Origin: Flavobacteriales bacterium
GTDB taxonomy: Bacteria > Bacteroidota > Bacteroidia > Flavobacteriales_F > PHOS-HE28
Reading direction: 5' to 3'
DNA: 64,000 bases
Assembly (NCBI GenBank): GCA_013360395.1
Contig: JABWBQ010000019.1
Span: 1-64,000, forward strand
Shown here in pieces: positions 48,611 through 57,501 of this stretch. The notes under the pieces were generated by a model. That model ran no database searches. It was not told where the DNA came from and worked only from the letters and a program-made list of their open reading frames with translations. The stretch's first letter is position 1. Each line of letters begins with the position of its first letter. The translations under genes and the position numbers were made by a program.

Positions 48611-51013
48611 ATGCGCCATCACCTGCTCGCCGTGTTCCTGCTGGGGGCCACCGTCGCCACGGCCCAGGACCGTTTCACCCTGAGCGGTTACGTCAAGGAT
48701 GCCTCCAGCGGTGAAGCGCTGATCGGAGCAGGGGTGTACCTGCCGGCGCTCAAGAAAGGCACCGCCACCAATGCCTACGGCTTCTACTCCCTGACCTTGG
48801 AACGGGGCACCTACACCGTGAACACGAGCTACCTGGGGTACGGTGACCGTTCCCTGGAGGTTGAACTCCATGCCGACAAGCTGCTGAACATCGAGCTTCA
48901 GCCGGACGCCATCATCGCGCAGGAGGTGACCATCACCGGCAAGGACGGACGGCAGAACACCGAGAGCACGGACATGGGCCGGGCCGAGCTCGACGTGCAG
49001 CAGGTGAAGCTGCTCCCGGCCCTGCTCGGCGAGGTGGACCTGCTGAAGACCCTCCAGTACCTGCCCGGTGTGAAAAGCAACGGCGAGGGGAATGCCGGTT
49101 TCTACGTGCGTGGCGGCGGGCCGGACCAGAACCTCATCCTGCTCGACGAGGCCACGGTGTACAACGCCAGCCATCTCTTCGGCTTCTTCAGCGTCTTCAA
49201 CGCTGATGCCGTGAAGAACATCGAGCTCATCAAGGGCGGCATCCCGGCCATGTACGGCGGCCGCGTCAGCTCCGTGCTGGACATCAGCATGAAGGAGGGC
49301 AACGACAAGTCCTTCCACGCCCAGGGCGGGATCGGTCTCATCAGTTCACGGCTCACCGTGGAAGGGCCCATCGTGAAGGAACGCGCCAGCTTCCTGTTGA
49401 GCGGCCGCCGCACCTACATCGATGTGCTCACCAAGCCCTTCATTCCGGACAGCTCGGCCTTCGGCGGTTCGGGCTACTACTTCTACGATGTGAACGCCAA
49501 GGTGAACTACCGCCTGAACGACCGCGACCGCCTTTACCTGAGCGGTTACTTCGGTCGCGACGTGTTCACCTTCGCCACCAGCGACCCGGATGCGCCCACC
49601 TTCCGGATCCCCTGGGGCAACGCCACGGTGAGCGCCCGGTGGAACCACGTCTTCGGGCCCAAGCTCTTCATGAACACCACGGCCACCTTCAGCGACTACC
49701 GCTTCGAGTTCAAGGCCGACCAGGAGCTGTTCGCCTTCAAGCTCTTCAGCGGCATCAAGGACCTGGGGCTGAAGCTGGACCTGAGCCACTACGCCAGTGT
49801 GCGCCACACCCTGAAGTACGGCGGGCAGTACATCCACCACACCTACACACCCAGCACCGTGGAGGCCCGCAGCGGCAACACCACGTTCGACATCCTGGCC
49901 CCCAGCCTGCTGATCGCACATGAAGGGGCCGTGTACGTACAGGACGAGTTCGACCTCACGGACGAGGTGCGCATCAATGCCGGGCTGCGGCTGACGGGTT
50001 TCGCCCATGTGGGCCCCTTCGACGAATACGTGATGGACGAGCAGGGCGAGCGCACCGGCACGCGGTCCTACCCGGGCGGCAAGATCGTGGGCAGCTTCCT
50101 GGCCCTGGAGCCCCGGCTCAGCGCACGGTATCGCATCAACGAGCGCAGCAGCGTGAAGGCCAGCTTCAACCGGGGACAGCAGTACGTGCACCTGGCCAGC
50201 TTCAGCAGCATCGCCCTGCCCACCGACGTGTGGATCCCCGCCAGCCGCGAGGTGAAGCCTCTGATCGGCACCCAGTATGCGGCCGGGTACTTCCGCAACT
50301 TCCTCGACAACATGGTGGAGACCAGTGTCGAAGTGTACTACAAGGACCTGCGCAACCTGGTGGAGTACGCCGAGGGTGCCGAGCCCCAGGGCAACGGCAA
50401 CGCGAACTACTACACGCAGCTCGTGTTCGGCAACGGGTACAGCTATGGCGCCGAGCTGTTCGTAAAGAAGGCCACCGGCAAGCTCAACGGCTGGGTGGGC
50501 TACACCTGGAGCAAGACCATGCGCATCTTCCCGGACATCAACGGGGGGCGCGAATTCCCCAGCCGGTGGGACCGCCGGCATGACCTGAGCGTGGTGGCCG
50601 TGTACGAGCTCAACAAGCGCTGGAACTTCGCGGGCACCTTCGTGTTCGCCACCGGCCAGGCCGCCACCCTGCCCGTGAACCGCTACTTCGTGGAAGGCAA
50701 CCTGGTGAGCGAGTACACCGAGCGCAACGGCTTCCGCATGGCGCCGTACCACCGCCTGGACCTGGCCGTGACCCTCAACAACAAGGAACAACGCAAGGTG
50801 AAGGACCGCACCACCGGCGAGGTGAGCTACCGCACGCGCCGCTGGCGGAGCAGCTGGACCCTGGCGGTGTACAACGTGTACAACCGCGCCAACCCCTACT
50901 TCATCTACTTCGACAACGAGGGCAACGCCGCCGACGGCAGCCTGCGCGTGGTGGCCAAGCAGGTGAGCCTCTTCAGCATCCTCCCCTCCATCACCTGGAA
51001 CTTCAAGTTCTGA
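48611..51013 (+). CDS. TonB-dependent outer membrane receptor with carboxypeptidase-regulatory N-domain
   Basis: An 800-residue outer membrane transporter. Signal peptide MRHHLLAVFLLGATVATA is followed by a carboxypeptidase D regulatory-like domain (about 22-100, SGYVKDASSGEALIGAGVYL). A plug with GVKSNGEGNAGFYVRGGGPDQNLILLDEATVYN comes next, then a long beta-barrel ending ILPSITWNFKF with a C-terminal aromatic residue. It imports a large substrate with energy from TonB. It overlaps the DUF4249 lipoprotein by one base, a pairing typical of Bacteroidota. The substrate is unknown; the pair is not a SusC/SusD system. Confidence 0.92.
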   Translation: MRHHLLAVFLLGATVATAQDRFTLSGYVKDASSGEALIGAGVYLPALKKGTATNAYGFYSLTLERGTYTVNTSYLGYGDRSLEVELHADKLLNIELQPDAIIAQEVTITGKDGRQNTESTDMGRAELDVQQVKLLPALLGEVDLLKTLQYLPGVKSNGEGNAGFYVRGGGPDQNLILLDEATVYNASHLFGFFSVFNADAVKNIELIKGGIPAMYGGRVSSVLDISMKEGNDKSFHAQGGIGLISSRLTVEGPIVKERASFLLSGRRTYIDVLTKPFIPDSSAFGGSGYYFYDVNAKVNYRLNDRDRLYLSGYFGRDVFTFATSDPDAPTFRIPWGNATVSARWNHVFGPKLFMNTTATFSDYRFEFKADQELFAFKLFSGIKDLGLKLDLSHYASVRHTLKYGGQYIHHTYTPSTVEARSGNTTFDILAPSLLIAHEGAVYVQDEFDLTDEVRINAGLRLTGFAHVGPFDEYVMDEQGERTGTRSYPGGKIVGSFLALEPRLSARYRINERSSVKASFNRGQQYVHLASFSSIALPTDVWIPASREVKPLIGTQYAAGYFRNFLDNMVETSVEVYYKDLRNLVEYAEGAEPQGNGNANYYTQLVFGNGYSYGAELFVKKATGKLNGWVGYTWSKTMRIFPDINGGREFPSRWDRRHDLSVVAVYELNKRWNFAGTFVFATGQAATLPVNRYFVEGNLVSEYTERNGFRMAPYHRLDLAVTLNNKEQRKVKDRTTGEVSYRTRRWRSSWTLAVYNVYNRANPYFIYFDNEGNAADGSLRVVAKQVSLFSILPSITWNFKF

Positions 51014-51981
51014 TGAAGCCCCGCGCCCTGCCCCCCGTGTCCGCCCTGGCCCTGGCCCTGCTGTTCGGCGCCTGCGAGAAGGAGATCACCGTGGACGTAC
51101 CCGCCACCGAGCCCCGCCTGGTGGTGGAAGGCACCATCGAGCCCGGGTCGCCCCCCATCGTGATCCTCACCCGGACGCAGAGCTACTTCGCCCCCACCGA
51201 TCTGAACGCCTTCACCCAGCTCTTCGTCAAGAACGCCCTGGTGACCGTCAGCAACGGCCTGGTGACCGACACGCTGGACATGGTCTGCTCGTCCATGCTG
51301 ACCGATGCGCAGGTGCTGCTCGCCGCCGAGGCCACCGGGCTCGACCCGCAGTTGCTGGCCAGTGCGGACATCTGCATCTACTCCACCACCGACCCGGCCA
51401 TCTTCGGGCAGGAGGGCGGGGTGTACGACCTGCACATCGAGGCCGAGGGCCACACCCTGACGGCCACCACCACCATCGTGCCGGCCGTGCCGCTGGACTC
51501 CCTCTGGTTCCGGCTCCTCGACCAGGACGGCAGCGACGGCGACGACAGCACCGGTTTCGTGTGGGCTCGCAGCACCGACCCCGCGGCACCGGACAACTTC
51601 TACCGGGTGATGACGCGCCGGCTCAACCTGGGCACCGACGGCCTGGCCCAGGACCCCACGTTCGCGGCCCCGCTGGGTAGCACCAGCAACGATGAGTTCT
51701 TCAACGGCCAGCCCATCGAGTTCATCATCGCCCGCGGCAGCAGCAGCTTCTCCGACCCCGACGACCGGGGCAGCACCTTCCTGCGCGGCGACACCGTGGC
51801 CGTGAAGCTCATCTCCATCGACAAGGCGACGTACGACTTCTACCGGAGCTACGAGAACAACGTCGCCACCCAGGGCGACCTCTTCACCCAGCCGGCCAAC
51901 GTGCGCAGCAACATCAGCGGCGGCCTCGGCGTGTGGGCCGGCCTGCACGCCTTCACGGACACCCTGGTGTGCGAACCCTGA
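51013..51981 (+). CDS. DUF4249-type outer membrane lipoprotein
   Basis: A 322-residue lipoprotein: the N-terminus ends in ALALALLFGAC, with lipobox FGAC and Cys17 as acylation site. The body is beta-rich with VDVPATEPRLVVEGTI near the start and a long Thr/Asp-rich middle. DUF4249 proteins are regularly encoded after TonB receptors of this type and probably act as surface partners. The start overlaps the receptor stop by one base (TGATG), so translation is coupled. Confidence 0.85.
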   Translation: MKPRALPPVSALALALLFGACEKEITVDVPATEPRLVVEGTIEPGSPPIVILTRTQSYFAPTDLNAFTQLFVKNALVTVSNGLVTDTLDMVCSSMLTDAQVLLAAEATGLDPQLLASADICIYSTTDPAIFGQEGGVYDLHIEAEGHTLTATTTIVPAVPLDSLWFRLLDQDGSDGDDSTGFVWARSTDPAAPDNFYRVMTRRLNLGTDGLAQDPTFAAPLGSTSNDEFFNGQPIEFIIARGSSSFSDPDDRGSTFLRGDTVAVKLISIDKATYDFYRSYENNVATQGDLFTQPANVRSNISGGLGVWAGLHAFTDTLVCEP

Positions 51982-52022
51982 GGTCGGTGACCCGCATCAC
52001 CGGGAGGCCCTTCCGCTGCGCG

Positions 52023-52030
52023 TAGCTTTG
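52023..52030 (+). promoter_or_regulatory. Promoter -7 box of trxB
   Basis: TAGCTTTG, an exact match to TAnnTTTG, lies 14 nt before the ATG at 52045. No TTG was found at the expected -33 distance. Confidence 0.5.
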
Positions 52031-52044
52031 CCGCCCACAAGACC

Positions 52045-52992
52045 ATGCCCACACCCGAACACGTCAAGTGCCTGATCATCGGATCGGGCCCCGCCGGCTA
52101 CAGCGCCGCCATCTACGCCGCCCGCGCCGACCTCAAGCCCCTGTTGATCGAAGGCCCGCTGCCCGGCGGCCAGCTCACCCAGACCACCGAGGTGGACAAC
52201 TACCCCGGCTACCCCCAGGGACGCACCGGCCCCGACATGATGGAGGACCTCAAGCAGCAGGCCCTGCGGTTCGACACGCGCATCCGCAGCGGATGGGTGA
52301 CCAAGGTGGACTTCACCGGGCCGGTGCACAAGGTGTGGGTGGACGAGAAGGAGGAGATCCATGCCGACGCGGTGATCATCAGCACCGGCGCCAGCGCCAA
52401 GTGGCTCGGCCTGCCCAACGAGGCACGCCTGCGCGACATCGGCGGCGGGGTCACCGCCTGTGCCGTGTGCGACGGGTTCTTCTACCGCGGCCAGACCGTG
52501 GCCCTGGTCGGTGCCGGCGACACGGCCTGCGAGGAGGCCACCTACCTGGCCAAGCTCTGCCCCAAAGTGTACATGCTGGTGCGCCGCGACGAGTTCCGAG
52601 CCAGCAAGGCCATGGTGCACCGCGTGGAGAACACCCCGCAGATCGAGGTGCTCTTCAACACCGAAGTGAAGGACGTGCTGGGCGAACACGCCGTGGAGGG
52701 CATCATCGCCGTGAACAACAAGACCGGCGCCGAGCGCAAGCTGGACGTCACCGGCCTGTTCGTGGCCATCGGCCACAAGCCCGCCACCGACCTGTTCAAG
52801 GGCTGGCTGGACATGGATGCCAACGGCTACCTGAAGCACGACCCGGACCGCACCAGCACCAAGGTCCCCGGCGTGTTCGTGGCCGGCGATGCCGCCGACC
52901 ACGTGTATCGCCAGGCGGTCACCAGCGCGGGCACCGGCTGCATGGCCGCGCTCGACGCAGAGCGCTGGCTGGCGGCGCAGGGGAAGCACTGA
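52045..52992 (+). CDS. trxB: Thioredoxin-disulfide reductase
   Basis: A 315-residue flavoprotein of the low-molecular-weight thioredoxin reductase family. The FAD-binding GSGPAGYSAAIYAAR is at 13-27, the redox-active disulfide is Cys139-Ala-Val-Cys142 (CAVCDG), the NADPH-binding region is VGAGDTACEEATYLA, and the C-terminal FAD motif is GVFVAGDAADHVYRQ. It keeps thioredoxin reduced at the expense of NADPH. The length is normal and all motifs are present. Confidence 0.96.
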   Translation: MPTPEHVKCLIIGSGPAGYSAAIYAARADLKPLLIEGPLPGGQLTQTTEVDNYPGYPQGRTGPDMMEDLKQQALRFDTRIRSGWVTKVDFTGPVHKVWVDEKEEIHADAVIISTGASAKWLGLPNEARLRDIGGGVTACAVCDGFFYRGQTVALVGAGDTACEEATYLAKLCPKVYMLVRRDEFRASKAMVHRVENTPQIEVLFNTEVKDVLGEHAVEGIIAVNNKTGAERKLDVTGLFVAIGHKPATDLFKGWLDMDANGYLKHDPDRTSTKVPGVFVAGDAADHVYRQAVTSAGTGCMAALDAERWLAAQGKH

Positions 52993-52996
52993 CCCA

Positions 52997-53971
52997 CTAC
53001 GGCCACGCCTCCCACTGGGTGGTGCGCAGGAAGAACCGCACCCGCTCCCTGCGCTGCATGGGCAGGTCCCAGTCCCCGTCGTAGTGCACGTGCGTGGGCA
53101 CCAGCAGGCCGTCGCGCACGTCCAGGTCCACCACCATGGCGATGTCGAACCGAAGGATCAGGCCCGCGTGCTGCATGCGGTACTCCCGGGCGATCACCTG
53201 CCCGCTGGCCTTGTCGAACCAGGTGTCCATGGTGCGCACCACCACGGCGTTCCGTGGCGCATCCGGCCGCATATCCGCGCTGAACACCCAGCAGTCGTGC
53301 CCGTTGCGCACACCGCTCCAGATGCTCATGGCGTAGTGCCGGGCGATGTCCGGGTCGAAGAGGGCCAGCTTGTCCCCCACGATGGGCACCTCCAGCTCCT
53401 CGCCGGGGCTGAACATGAACCGTTTGAGGTCCGCCCGATAACGGTCGAAACGTGAGCCACCGGAACGCCGGCCGTCGAGGTCGGCCACCGAGCGCGGCAC
53501 CGGGCGCGCCCCCTCCGGAAAGAAGAGGCTCTCGAACATGCGCGCCGTGAGGTAGCGGTGGTCGCCGTCCGGTTGGCGCAGCCTCCCGGTCTCGCGTACG
53601 CTGTCCGTCACCTGCACCGTCCGGTCGGCACCGTCGGCGCCCTGGATGCGCACCAGATGGGCCGTGCGGAAGAAGCCCGCCCGTTCCCGGTCGCGCGGGT
53701 CGTGCACCCGCAACTCCCCCTCGGTGCGGTGCGGATGCACGCGCAGGTTCAGGAAGGCATGCCGGAAGGTGGTATCGGTGCGCACCCGGGCGATGAACGC
53801 CGCCACATCGAACCCCTCACGCTGCGCCACCACCACCGCCTCGTCCAGCAGAATGCCGGCCGGCAGGCTGTCCTGCTGGGCGGCCACCGGTGCCCGCCCA
53901 AGCAGCACCGGCACGAGCACCTGCACGGCCCTGCGGAGCGACCATCGCGCGAGCATGGCCCTGTGGATCAA
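52997..53971 (-). CDS. Predicted exported protein of unknown function
   Basis: A 324-residue protein with a basic N-terminus and hydrophobic stretch (VQVLVPVLLGRAPVAA) that looks like a signal peptide. The mature part is beta-rich and includes FSPGEELEVPIVGDKLALFDP and YRMQHAGLILRFDIAMVVDLDVRDG. I do not recognise the family. The start at 53971 overlaps the stop of the upstream gene by 4 bp, so the two are coupled. A variant start at 53956 is possible. Confidence 0.65.
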   Translation of the reverse strand: MIHRAMLARWSLRRAVQVLVPVLLGRAPVAAQQDSLPAGILLDEAVVVAQREGFDVAAFIARVRTDTTFRHAFLNLRVHPHRTEGELRVHDPRDRERAGFFRTAHLVRIQGADGADRTVQVTDSVRETGRLRQPDGDHRYLTARMFESLFFPEGARPVPRSVADLDGRRSGGSRFDRYRADLKRFMFSPGEELEVPIVGDKLALFDPDIARHYAMSIWSGVRNGHDCWVFSADMRPDAPRNAVVVRTMDTWFDKASGQVIAREYRMQHAGLILRFDIAMVVDLDVRDGLLVPTHVHYDGDWDLPMQRRERVRFFLRTTQWEAWP

Positions 53972-54702
53972 TACCGCCGGGTGGGCCCCAGGCTGGTGTA
54001 GAGCTCGTACTTCTTCTTCACGTAGAGCAGGAACTCGTATTGGCTGAGCCCCTGCATCACCGCGTCGGGAACGGCGCAGAAATCGATGAAGTCGTCGAAG
54101 CTTTCGTCGCCCAGGTTGATGATGTCGTACTCGGCGTACTTGTGCAGCAGCTCCTTGAGCAGCGCGCGCTTGCGGTCCTCGTTCTGCAGCCGCGCCACCT
54201 CGCGCCTGCTGCGTTCGCGGCGGCTGAACTCCTGGTACAGGAAGGTGATGGGGCTCTGCAGCGCGTCCACCGTGCTCACGCGGTAGTCCGATTCCTTGTA
54301 ACCGAGCTTGGCGATGTCCTGCTGGATCTGCCGCAGCGTGCGCTCACTGAGGACGCTGGCCTCGGGCAGCACGATGGTCCACGGGGAAAGCACGATGAGC
54401 ACCCGGTACTCCGGCCGCGGCACGCTGTCGCGCAAGGAGAACGGCTTGGTCACGTACCCGCCCAAGCCCACGAGCACCGTGTCGGTGGGCAGCATGCGCA
54501 CGGTGAACGTGCCGTCCGCGTTGCCGAACGCACCGGATCGCGTGCGCTTGTTCACCACCATCAGGTCGTAGTAGCCGCCTTGGTGGCCCTGCGCGTTGAC
54601 CCGGCCGTGCACGGTGACCTCCTGCTGGGCCATGCCCCCCAAGGCCGCCAGGAATACCACGGCCGCCAGCAGCGTATGCAGGTAGGGCAGCGGCCGGGTC
54701 AT
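53968..54702 (-). CDS. Exported carboxypeptidase-regulatory-like domain protein
   Basis: A 244-residue exported protein. The signal peptide ends near GGMAQ, and a beta-sandwich of the carboxypeptidase-regulatory type follows (VTVHGRVNAQGHQGGYYDLMV to about residue 105, with GAFGNADGTFTVRM). The C-terminal part is helical and charged and includes YQEFSRRERSRREVARLQNED. It is probably a periplasmic or surface structural protein, cotranscribed with the next gene. A TACCTTTG box lies 6 nt before the ATG. Confidence 0.7.
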   Translation of the reverse strand: MTRPLPYLHTLLAAVVFLAALGGMAQQEVTVHGRVNAQGHQGGYYDLMVVNKRTRSGAFGNADGTFTVRMLPTDTVLVGLGGYVTKPFSLRDSVPRPEYRVLIVLSPWTIVLPEASVLSERTLRQIQQDIAKLGYKESDYRVSTVDALQSPITFLYQEFSRRERSRREVARLQNEDRKRALLKELLHKYAEYDIINLGDESFDDFIDFCAVPDAVMQGLSQYEFLLYVKKKYELYTSLGPTRRY

Positions 54703-54708
54703 CGGGAA

Positions 54709-54716
54709 CAAAGGTA
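54709..54716 (-). promoter_or_regulatory. Promoter -7 box of the two-gene exported-protein operon
   Basis: TACCTTTG on the minus strand is an exact TAnnTTTG match, 6 nt before the ATG at 54702. Confidence 0.55.
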
Positions 54717-54756
54717 GACCGGTGGCCGGGCAAGGTCCGTGCCGGTCCGAGAACGA

Positions 54757-54802
54757 CGAAGGGCCCCACCCACGCCCTTGCGGACGGGGTGAAGGCCCTT
54801 CG
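54757..54802 (-). terminator. Terminator of rnpB
   Basis: CGAAGGGCC (54757-54765) pairs with GGCCCTTCG (54794-54802), with further C/G pairing inside. The hairpin starts 8 nt after the RNase P RNA in its direction of transcription. Confidence 0.7.
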
Positions 54803-54810
54803 CATGAAGG

Positions 54811-55264
54811 CCTGTGCATCTGTAAGCCGGGTTCTGTTCCCCCGCCTTGCGGCGGAGGCCCTCGTCATCTATCCAGGACCCACCTCGCGATGGGCCTCCA
54901 TCGACCTACCCGCCGGGGTCGGGCGGGCCGCCCTTACCGCCGCCGCCCCTTGCGGAGCGTTGGTGGTTCCCGGCCTATTTTGTCTTTCAGCCCGTGGGGT
55001 TTACCAAGCTGCCGATGTCGCCACCGGCACTGGTGGGCTCTTGCTTTGAGCGCCGAAGCGCCTATCCCGCACGGAGGCGGGCCCACCTTTTCACCCTTGC
55101 CACCACATCGCTGCGGTTCGGCGGTCTCCCTTTCTGCGGCACTTTCCGTGGACGTGGCGTCCCCGCCACGCCCCCTTCCCGTTAGGAAGCACGGTGCCCT
55201 GCGCTGCCCGGACTTTCCTCCCTCCCCGCCTTGCGACGGGGACAGCGACGAGGCGATGCACAGG
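54811..55264 (-). ncRNA. rnpB: RNase P RNA, bacterial type
   Basis: The catalytic RNA of RNase P, which trims tRNA 5' leaders. On the minus strand the conserved GAGGAAAGTCCGGGC occurs near the 5' end, and the conserved 3' segment AACCCGGCTTACAG precedes the end. The P1 helix is perfect: CCTGTGCATC at the 5' end (55255-55264) pairs with GATGCACAGG at the 3' end (54811-54820). At about 454 nt it is longer than most, as extra hairpins lie between the conserved blocks. No protein frame is convincing here. Confidence 0.95.
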
Positions 55265-55280
55265 ATGCCAAGGAACACGT

Positions 55281-55865
55281 TCAACGACGGCGGTGGATCA
55301 GCACTTCCGTCGCCCCCGAGCCGTAGCGCCGCGGGTCGGCGTCGTGGTACTGCACCGTGTCGTAATACTGCAGCAGGCGGCGCACCTCCTCGCGCAGCAC
55401 CCCCTCGCCCACGCCGTGGATCACGATCAGCTTGCGCTTGCCGTCGCGGATGGCCCCTTCCAGTGCCCGCTCGAAATAGGCGAGCTGGTAGCTCAGCTTC
55501 TCGGCATCGCTCAACCGCGTTTCGTCCTCCACCAGCTCGTGCAGGTGCAGGTCCACCTCGGCCACGCTGTTGTCCTCCGGGCGCTTGGGGGTCTTGCCCG
55601 GCCGCGTTTCCCGTCCCGCGTTCCGGATGCGCCGCCGTTCCTCCATCGCATCGTTGGCCGCGATCATGCCCGCCTGGTGGTCGGTGACCCGGTGGTCGTG
55701 CTCGCCCATCACCCGCAGCACCACGGCCCTGGCCGGGTACTCCAGCTCGAAACCGTCGTGCGTACGCACCACCACCCGCCCGCGCGGAAGCAGCCGCAGC
55801 ACCGTGCCCCCGCCCTCCTCATCGAGGAACGAGACCTTGTCGCCCGCACGCAGTTCCGCGCCCAT
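55281..55865 (-). CDS. Smr-domain protein (DUF2027-type)
   Basis: A 194-residue protein. An SH3-like N-terminal region (MGAELRAGDKVSFLDEEGGGTVLRLLPRG) is followed by a linker and a C-terminal Smr domain (from VDLHLHEL to VLIHRRR). The Smr marks are the DLHLHEL start and the IHGVGEGVLREEVRRLL turn. Smr domains are nucleases or RNA/DNA-binding modules; MutS2 uses one in ribosome rescue, so a role on nucleic acid is likely. The ATG at 55865 has a TACCTTCG box 4 nt upstream. rnpB follows on the same strand. Confidence 0.85.
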   Translation of the reverse strand: MGAELRAGDKVSFLDEEGGGTVLRLLPRGRVVVRTHDGFELEYPARAVVLRVMGEHDHRVTDHQAGMIAANDAMEERRRIRNAGRETRPGKTPKRPEDNSVAEVDLHLHELVEDETRLSDAEKLSYQLAYFERALEGAIRDGKRKLIVIHGVGEGVLREEVRRLLQYYDTVQYHDADPRRYGSGATEVLIHRRR

Positions 55866-55917
55866 GCCGCGAAGGTACGCGGCGCCCGGGCCGGTATCTT
55901 GGCCCGCCCCGAAGACC

Positions 55918-56490
55918 ATGAAGGAACGAGGACCCTGGACCACCCTGCACGAAGAGCTGCGGTACGAAACACCCTGGATCGCCGTGAGCCACCACCGCGT
56001 GATCGACCCCGGCGGCCGGGAAGGCATTTATGGCGTGGTGCATTTCAAGAACCTGGCGATCGGCATCGTGCCGCTCGACGAGGACCTCAACACCTGGATC
56101 GTCGGCCAGTACCGCTACCCGGTGCAGGCTTACAGCTGGGAGATCCCCGAGGGCGGCGGTAAACGCGACATCCCTCCGCTGGAAAGCGCGCAACGCGAAC
56201 TGCGCGAGGAGGCCGGCATCGTGGCCCGGCGCTGGACCGAACTGCTGCGGATGGACCTGAGCAACTCGGCCAGCGACGAACATGCCATCATCTACCTGGC
56301 GCAGGACCTCAGCTTCCATCCGCCCCAACCGGACCATGATGAGGAACTCACCCTGCGCAAGCTGCCCTTCGCCGAACTGCTGCGGATGGTGCTGGACGGC
56401 GAGGTGACCGACAGCCTCACCGTGGCCGCCGTGCTCAAGGTGCAGGTGCTGCTGCTGCAAGGCGGGTGCGATGCCCTGCGTCAGAAGTAG
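55918..56490 (+). CDS. Nudix hydrolase (ADP-ribose pyrophosphatase-like)
   Basis: A 190-residue Nudix enzyme. The core REL-x-EE-x-G pattern is RELREEAGI at 93-101; the first Glu of the Nudix box is not at its usual place (Ile85). WEIPEGGGKRDIPPLESA before it is typical of NDP-sugar or ADP-ribose pyrophosphatases. It would hydrolyse a nucleoside diphosphate linked to another group. TATCTTGG at 55895-55902 is a likely promoter box, 15 nt before the ATG. It overlaps the convergent gene by 10 bp. Confidence 0.87.
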   Translation: MKERGPWTTLHEELRYETPWIAVSHHRVIDPGGREGIYGVVHFKNLAIGIVPLDEDLNTWIVGQYRYPVQAYSWEIPEGGGKRDIPPLESAQRELREEAGIVARRWTELLRMDLSNSASDEHAIIYLAQDLSFHPPQPDHDEELTLRKLPFAELLRMVLDGEVTDSLTVAAVLKVQVLLLQGGCDALRQK

Positions 56491-57386
56491 AGCCCGTGCA
56501 GCAGGATGCGGCCATTGCTCCGCCATTCCACCGCCGGTGAGGGCAGCTTGATGCAGTTCAACAGGAACAGCACGGTGCGCCAACCTTTGCCCCGGACCGG
56601 GATCCGTTCCAGGTCCACATCCATGGCCAGGACCAGCTGCCGGTAACGTCCATCGCCCGGCAGGGCTTCGGCCGTGCGCATGCCGTCGCCGCCGTGGCCC
56701 AGGGCCAGTCCCAGCCAGTCCAAGGGGCCAGGCGTGCGCGTCCAACCGCCCCAGGCCGTGGTGAGCCAGATGGTCTGTGCGTTGTAGTCCTTGATCATCT
56801 GCTCCGCCACGGAGCGGCCCAGCACGTCGGGGCGCTCGTCGGCATAAGGGCTCGGCCATACGCTGTACTTCAACTTCACGCGCTGCTGCCCCCAACCCAG
56901 TTCCTGCCCCAGGAAGAGGCCGGCACCGGCCGCGTTGGCCACCATGTCCCATCCGCTGAACCCCCAGGCCGTGCTGAATCCGTCCAGGACCTCCACCCCG
57001 GAGAGGAAGACCAGCGCCGTGCCCACACCCCCCCACGCCGCCCGCCGCCGGGTCACACCGGCCGTATGCAACGTTCCCTGGCCCCAACGGCCGATCCAAT
57101 AGCTGCTGAACAGATGGCCGGCCTTGTCCATCTGCAACCATTCGGAGCCGTCATCGAACCCGTGGAACCGGCCGCGTTCGTGCTGTGCATACCACGCTTC
57201 GTTCAGCCCGATGAGGCTGCCGGCCACCAAGGCGGCCGCGCCCGATGAAACGGCCGCCAAGCGCCCGGGCCGGATCGCCGTACTGTCCGCTCCTGCCGTT
57301 TGCGCAGCCGCCGGGGCCGCAACGAACCACAAGGCGACCGCCCACGTTGAACGGAAGCTAGGGCATCCCCTCGACAGGCGCTCCAT
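56481..57386 (-). CDS. DUF2279-like exported protein
   Basis: A 301-residue protein with an N-terminal signal (from MERLSRGC through WAVALWFVAAPAAA) and hydrophobic segments later. The central AGHLFSSYWIGRWGQG and DGFSTAWGFSGWDMVANAAGAGL fit DUF2279, a family of unknown function. I chose ATG 57386; a TACCTTTA box lies at 57408-57415. It is divergent from the FG-GAP gene and overlaps the Nudix gene by 10 bp at its 3' end. Confidence 0.72.
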   Translation of the reverse strand: MERLSRGCPSFRSTWAVALWFVAAPAAAQTAGADSTAIRPGRLAAVSSGAAALVAGSLIGLNEAWYAQHERGRFHGFDDGSEWLQMDKAGHLFSSYWIGRWGQGTLHTAGVTRRRAAWGGVGTALVFLSGVEVLDGFSTAWGFSGWDMVANAAGAGLFLGQELGWGQQRVKLKYSVWPSPYADERPDVLGRSVAEQMIKDYNAQTIWLTTAWGGWTRTPGPLDWLGLALGHGGDGMRTAEALPGDGRYRQLVLAMDVDLERIPVRGKGWRTVLFLLNCIKLPSPAVEWRSNGRILLHGLYF

Positions 57387-57433
57387 GGCTGATCCGTTCC
57401 ACGCGGCTAAAGGTATTCCCACCCGCCAAGGGA

Positions 57434-57465
57434 TTTGCCAGGGGGTCCGCAGGCCAGTAACTTTG
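57434..57465 (+). promoter_or_regulatory. Promoter of the FG-GAP gene
   Basis: TTTG at 57434-57437, a 20-bp spacer and TAACTTTG at 57458-57465 make a complete Bacteroidota promoter. It lies 36 nt before the GTG start at 57502 and is divergent from the promoter of the DUF2279-like gene. Confidence 0.65.
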
Positions 57466-57501
57466 CGGGTTGCGCCCTACCGCCCCTACTCCGCTTCCCC
57501 T

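Noticed and set aside
54811-55264. Protein-coding frames in both directions
   Set aside because: The region is the RNase P RNA, shown by conserved core segments and a perfect P1 helix.
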